In this document: one piece after another, positions 6,713-7,661 of the stretch
How the letters are laid out: each line of letters opens with the position of its first letter
Numbering within the stretch: the first letter of the stretch is position 1
DNA from: an uncultured Ruminococcus sp.
Lineage (GTDB): Bacteria; Bacillota; Clostridia; Oscillospirales; Ruminococcaceae
Reading direction: 5' to 3'
Length of the DNA stretch: 7,661 nt
NCBI GenBank assembly: GCA_900553675.1
Contig: USEH01000104.1
Coordinates: 1-7,661, forward strand
Position numbers and translations under genes: made by a program
The notes under the pieces: generated by a model
The model's database searches: none
What the model was told of the DNA's origin: nothing
The model's input: the letters and a program-made list of their open reading frames with translations, nothing else

Positions 6713-6722
6713 GGTATATAAT
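6694..6722 (+). promoter_or_regulatory. Promoter of the response regulator gene
   Basis: TTTACT (6694-6699) is followed after 17 bp by a perfect TATAAT (6717-6722). The predicted start near 6729 gives a ~75-nt untranslated leader before the ATG at 6804. Confidence 0.6.
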
Positions 6723-6743
6723 ATAAAGGAAGACGCTTTATTC

Positions 6744-6772
6744 TGCCTGAAGCCCACCTGCGCTTACAGGCA
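6744..6772 (+). promoter_or_regulatory. Hairpin in the 5' leader of the response regulator mRNA
   Basis: TGCCTGAAGC (6744-6753) pairs with GCTT-CAGGCA (6762-6765 and 6767-6772), giving a 10-bp stem with one bulged A (6766) and an 8-nt loop. No T-run follows, so it is not a plain terminator. It ends ~20 nt before the RBS and could affect mRNA stability or translation. No known riboswitch class is recognised. Confidence 0.45.
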
Positions 6773-6803
6773 ATATATAAATATATCATCCAGGAGGAAA
6801 GTA

Positions 6804-7463
6804 ATGAAAAAAATACTTGTTATAGATGACGACGTTCACATTTCAGACATGATCGAAGAGGCTCTTACCAAGGAGGGCTACAGCATATTAAAGGCATATT
6901 CCGGCACCGAAGCCATGTATGTTCTTTCAAAGACAAGCCCCGACCTTATTCTTTTGGATTTAATGCTTCCCGGACTTTCCGGCGAGGAGCTTTTGCCTAA
7001 AATCAAGGACATTCCCGTTATAGTTATCAGCGCGAAGCTTGACGTTGACAACAAGGTCCGGCTTTTGCTCGACGGCGCGGCGGACTACATAACCAAGCCG
7101 TTCGACCTTTCCGAGCTTAAGGCGCGGATAATCGTTGCGCTGCGCTCCAGCCGCGGCAAGGCTGGGGTTATGGAATTCGGGGATATCTCCTTAGACACCT
7201 CAGCCCACAGCGTTAGCGTTTCCGGCGAGCCTGTCAGGCTGACAAGAACGGAATACGCCATACTAAAGCTTTTGATATCCAACCCCGAGCAGGTTATAAC
7301 CAAATCAAACCTGCTTGACAAAATCGCCATGGACACCCCCGACTGCACCGAGACATCTCTAAAAATGCACGTAAGCAATCTCAGACGGAAGCTGCGGGAT
7401 ATTTCCGGAAAGGACTACATCGAATCTGTCTGGGGCATAGGGTTCAAGCTGCGCTTGGAATAA
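6804..7463 (+). CDS. OmpR/PhoB-family response regulator
   Basis: A 219-residue two-component response regulator, presumably phosphorylated by a sensor kinase that is not in this window. The receiver domain (~1-115) has the acidic pocket D8/D9, the phospho-acceptor D52 in LLDLMLPG, S76 at the switch Ser/Thr position and K98 in TKPF. The winged-helix DNA-binding domain (~122-219) has LTRTEYAILKLL (146-157), the recognition helix region ~184-199 (LKMHVSNLRRKLR) and the wing VWGIGFKL (209-216). All catalytic residues are intact. GGAGG lies six bases before the ATG. Four CTTTAC repeats directly after its stop and before an ABC ATPase gene suggest it controls that transporter, as in the bacitracin/lantibiotic-type detoxification modules of Bacillota. 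The family call is firm; the stimulus and target are inferred from context. Confidence 0.95.
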   Translation: MKKILVIDDDVHISDMIEEALTKEGYSILKAYSGTEAMYVLSKTSPDLILLDLMLPGLSGEELLPKIKDIPVIVISAKLDVDNKVRLLLDGAADYITKPFDLSELKARIIVALRSSRGKAGVMEFGDISLDTSAHSVSVSGEPVRLTRTEYAILKLLISNPEQVITKSNLLDKIAMDTPDCTETSLKMHVSNLRRKLRDISGKDYIESVWGIGFKLRLE

Positions 7464-7464
7464 T

Positions 7465-7505
7465 CTTTACTAAAGCTTTACCTTCATCTTTACCGCTTTC
7501 TTTAC
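7465..7505 (+). promoter_or_regulatory. Four phased CTTTAC direct repeats: predicted response regulator binding array
   Basis: Exact CTTTAC copies begin at 7465, 7476, 7488 and 7500, giving periods of 11, 12 and 12 bp, about one helical turn. OmpR/PhoB-type regulators bind direct repeats of ~11 bp as head-to-tail dimers, so four copies would fit two dimers. The last copy ends 21 bp before the -10 at 7527, placing it around the -35 region, a normal position for an activator. Confidence 0.6.
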
Positions 7506-7526
7506 CTATCGGCGTTAAAATGTCCG

Positions 7527-7532
7527 TATAAT
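7527..7532 (+). promoter_or_regulatory. -10 element of the ABC transporter gene
   Basis: A perfect TATAAT lies 23 bp before ATG 7556. The -35 position at 17-bp spacing (ACCTAT, 7504-7509) is poor, and TTTACC at 7501-7506 is 20 bp away. A weak -35 overlapped by a direct-repeat array is what an activator-dependent promoter would look like. Confidence 0.55.
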
Positions 7533-7555
7533 AAATTTGAAAGGAACGAAAAACC

Positions 7556-7661
7556 ATGAAATACGTTCTTGAAGCAAACGGAATTTATAAGAATTACGGA
7601 CATTTCCGCGCATTAGACGGTCTTACCATGCATGTGCCGGAGGGAGCTATTTACGGCTTTG
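7556..7661 (+). CDS. ABC transporter ATP-binding protein, N-terminus only (cut by window edge)
   Basis: The first 35 residues are visible. MKYVLEANGIYKNYG and then FRALDGLTMHVPEGAIYGF match the opening of bacitracin/lantibiotic-type (BcrA/CcmA-like) export ATPases. Y14 would be the A-loop aromatic, and the strand ending in YGF leads into Walker A just past the edge. Walker A/B, the signature motif and the partner permease are outside the window. GAAAGGAACG provides an RBS (AAGGA, 7541-7545) 10 nt before the ATG. It starts 92 bp after the response regulator stop and behind its own TATAAT, so it may be transcribed both from there and by read-through, since no terminator is seen between them. 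The substrate cannot be told. Confidence 0.85.
   Translation, partial: MKYVLEANGIYKNYGHFRALDGLTMHVPEGAIYGF

Larger units (their letters stand above)
6477..6803. other. Divergent intergenic region, 327 bp
   Basis: This AT-rich region separates the lipoprotein gene (-) from the response regulator gene (+). The left end holds the lipoprotein RBS and -10. The right end holds the regulator's promoter, CTTTA repeats and leader hairpin. Between about 6540 and 6680 I find no open frame of useful length with a start and RBS. Isolated TATAAT matches at 6526-6531 and 6586-6591 and an 8-bp palindrome TTGTACAA near 6603 have no gene within normal reach. Confidence 0.6.

Noticed and set aside
7471..7480. 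Palindrome TAAAGCTTTA as a terminator after the response regulator
   Set aside because: It has no loop and no T-run, and it arises from the overlapping CTTTAC repeat, so it is better read as part of the binding array.

Overview
The window looks like chromosomal DNA from an anaerobic, low-to-mid GC member of the Bacillota, most likely class Clostridia and perhaps an Oscillospiraceae-like gut organism. The support is a ~1,400-residue double-ATPase of the 2-hydroxyacyl-CoA dehydratase activator family (typical of strict anaerobes), strong GGAGG-type ribosome binding sites, TATAAT promoters, an XRE regulator with a membrane tail, a Gram-positive-style lipoprotein, and a response regulator followed by a bacitracin-type ABC ATPase. 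The lineage is inferred from gene content only.

Left part (1-5101, + strand): an intrinsic terminator (33-67) closes an unseen upstream unit. An extended -10 promoter (190-198) then drives a two-gene operon. Gene one (from ATG 270) is an acyl-CoA dehydratase activase-like protein with two BadF/BcrA-type ATPase domains, each keeping the two predicted [4Fe-4S] cysteines, followed by a DUF2229-type and an HgdB-like region. Its frame is broken near 3807-3820 by an exact 7-bp tandem repeat. Deleting one copy restores a single 1,425-residue protein ending at 4554, so this copy is either a recent pseudogene, a slipped-strand ON/OFF gene, or a split protein. Gene two (4557-5036) is a YbaK/EbsC-type Cys-tRNA(Pro) deacylase. 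A bidirectional hairpin terminator (5061-5101) ends the operon.

Middle part (5102-6511, - strand): two separately transcribed genes in tandem. An unknown secreted lipoprotein (5865-6476) has its own terminator (5801-5830). Downstream of it lies an XRE-family HTH regulator with three predicted membrane segments (5105-5689). The XRE promoter is abutted by a 15-nt palindrome, and a near-copy lies about 35 bp further upstream, together a candidate operator pair.

Right part (6512-7661, + strand): a divergent intergenic region with a promoter, CTTTA repeats and a 5' leader hairpin precedes an OmpR/PhoB-type response regulator (6804-7463). After it, four CTTTAC direct repeats at 11-12 bp spacing sit just upstream of a TATAAT box and the start of an ABC transporter ATPase gene (7556 onward, cut by the window edge). 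The likely logic is that the response regulator activates the transporter by binding the helically phased repeats, and perhaps its own promoter. A sensor kinase and permeases would be expected beyond the right edge.

I see no CRISPR array, tRNA, rRNA or insertion sequence. The most interesting signals are the 7-bp duplication that splits the activase gene and the phased CTTTAC array.
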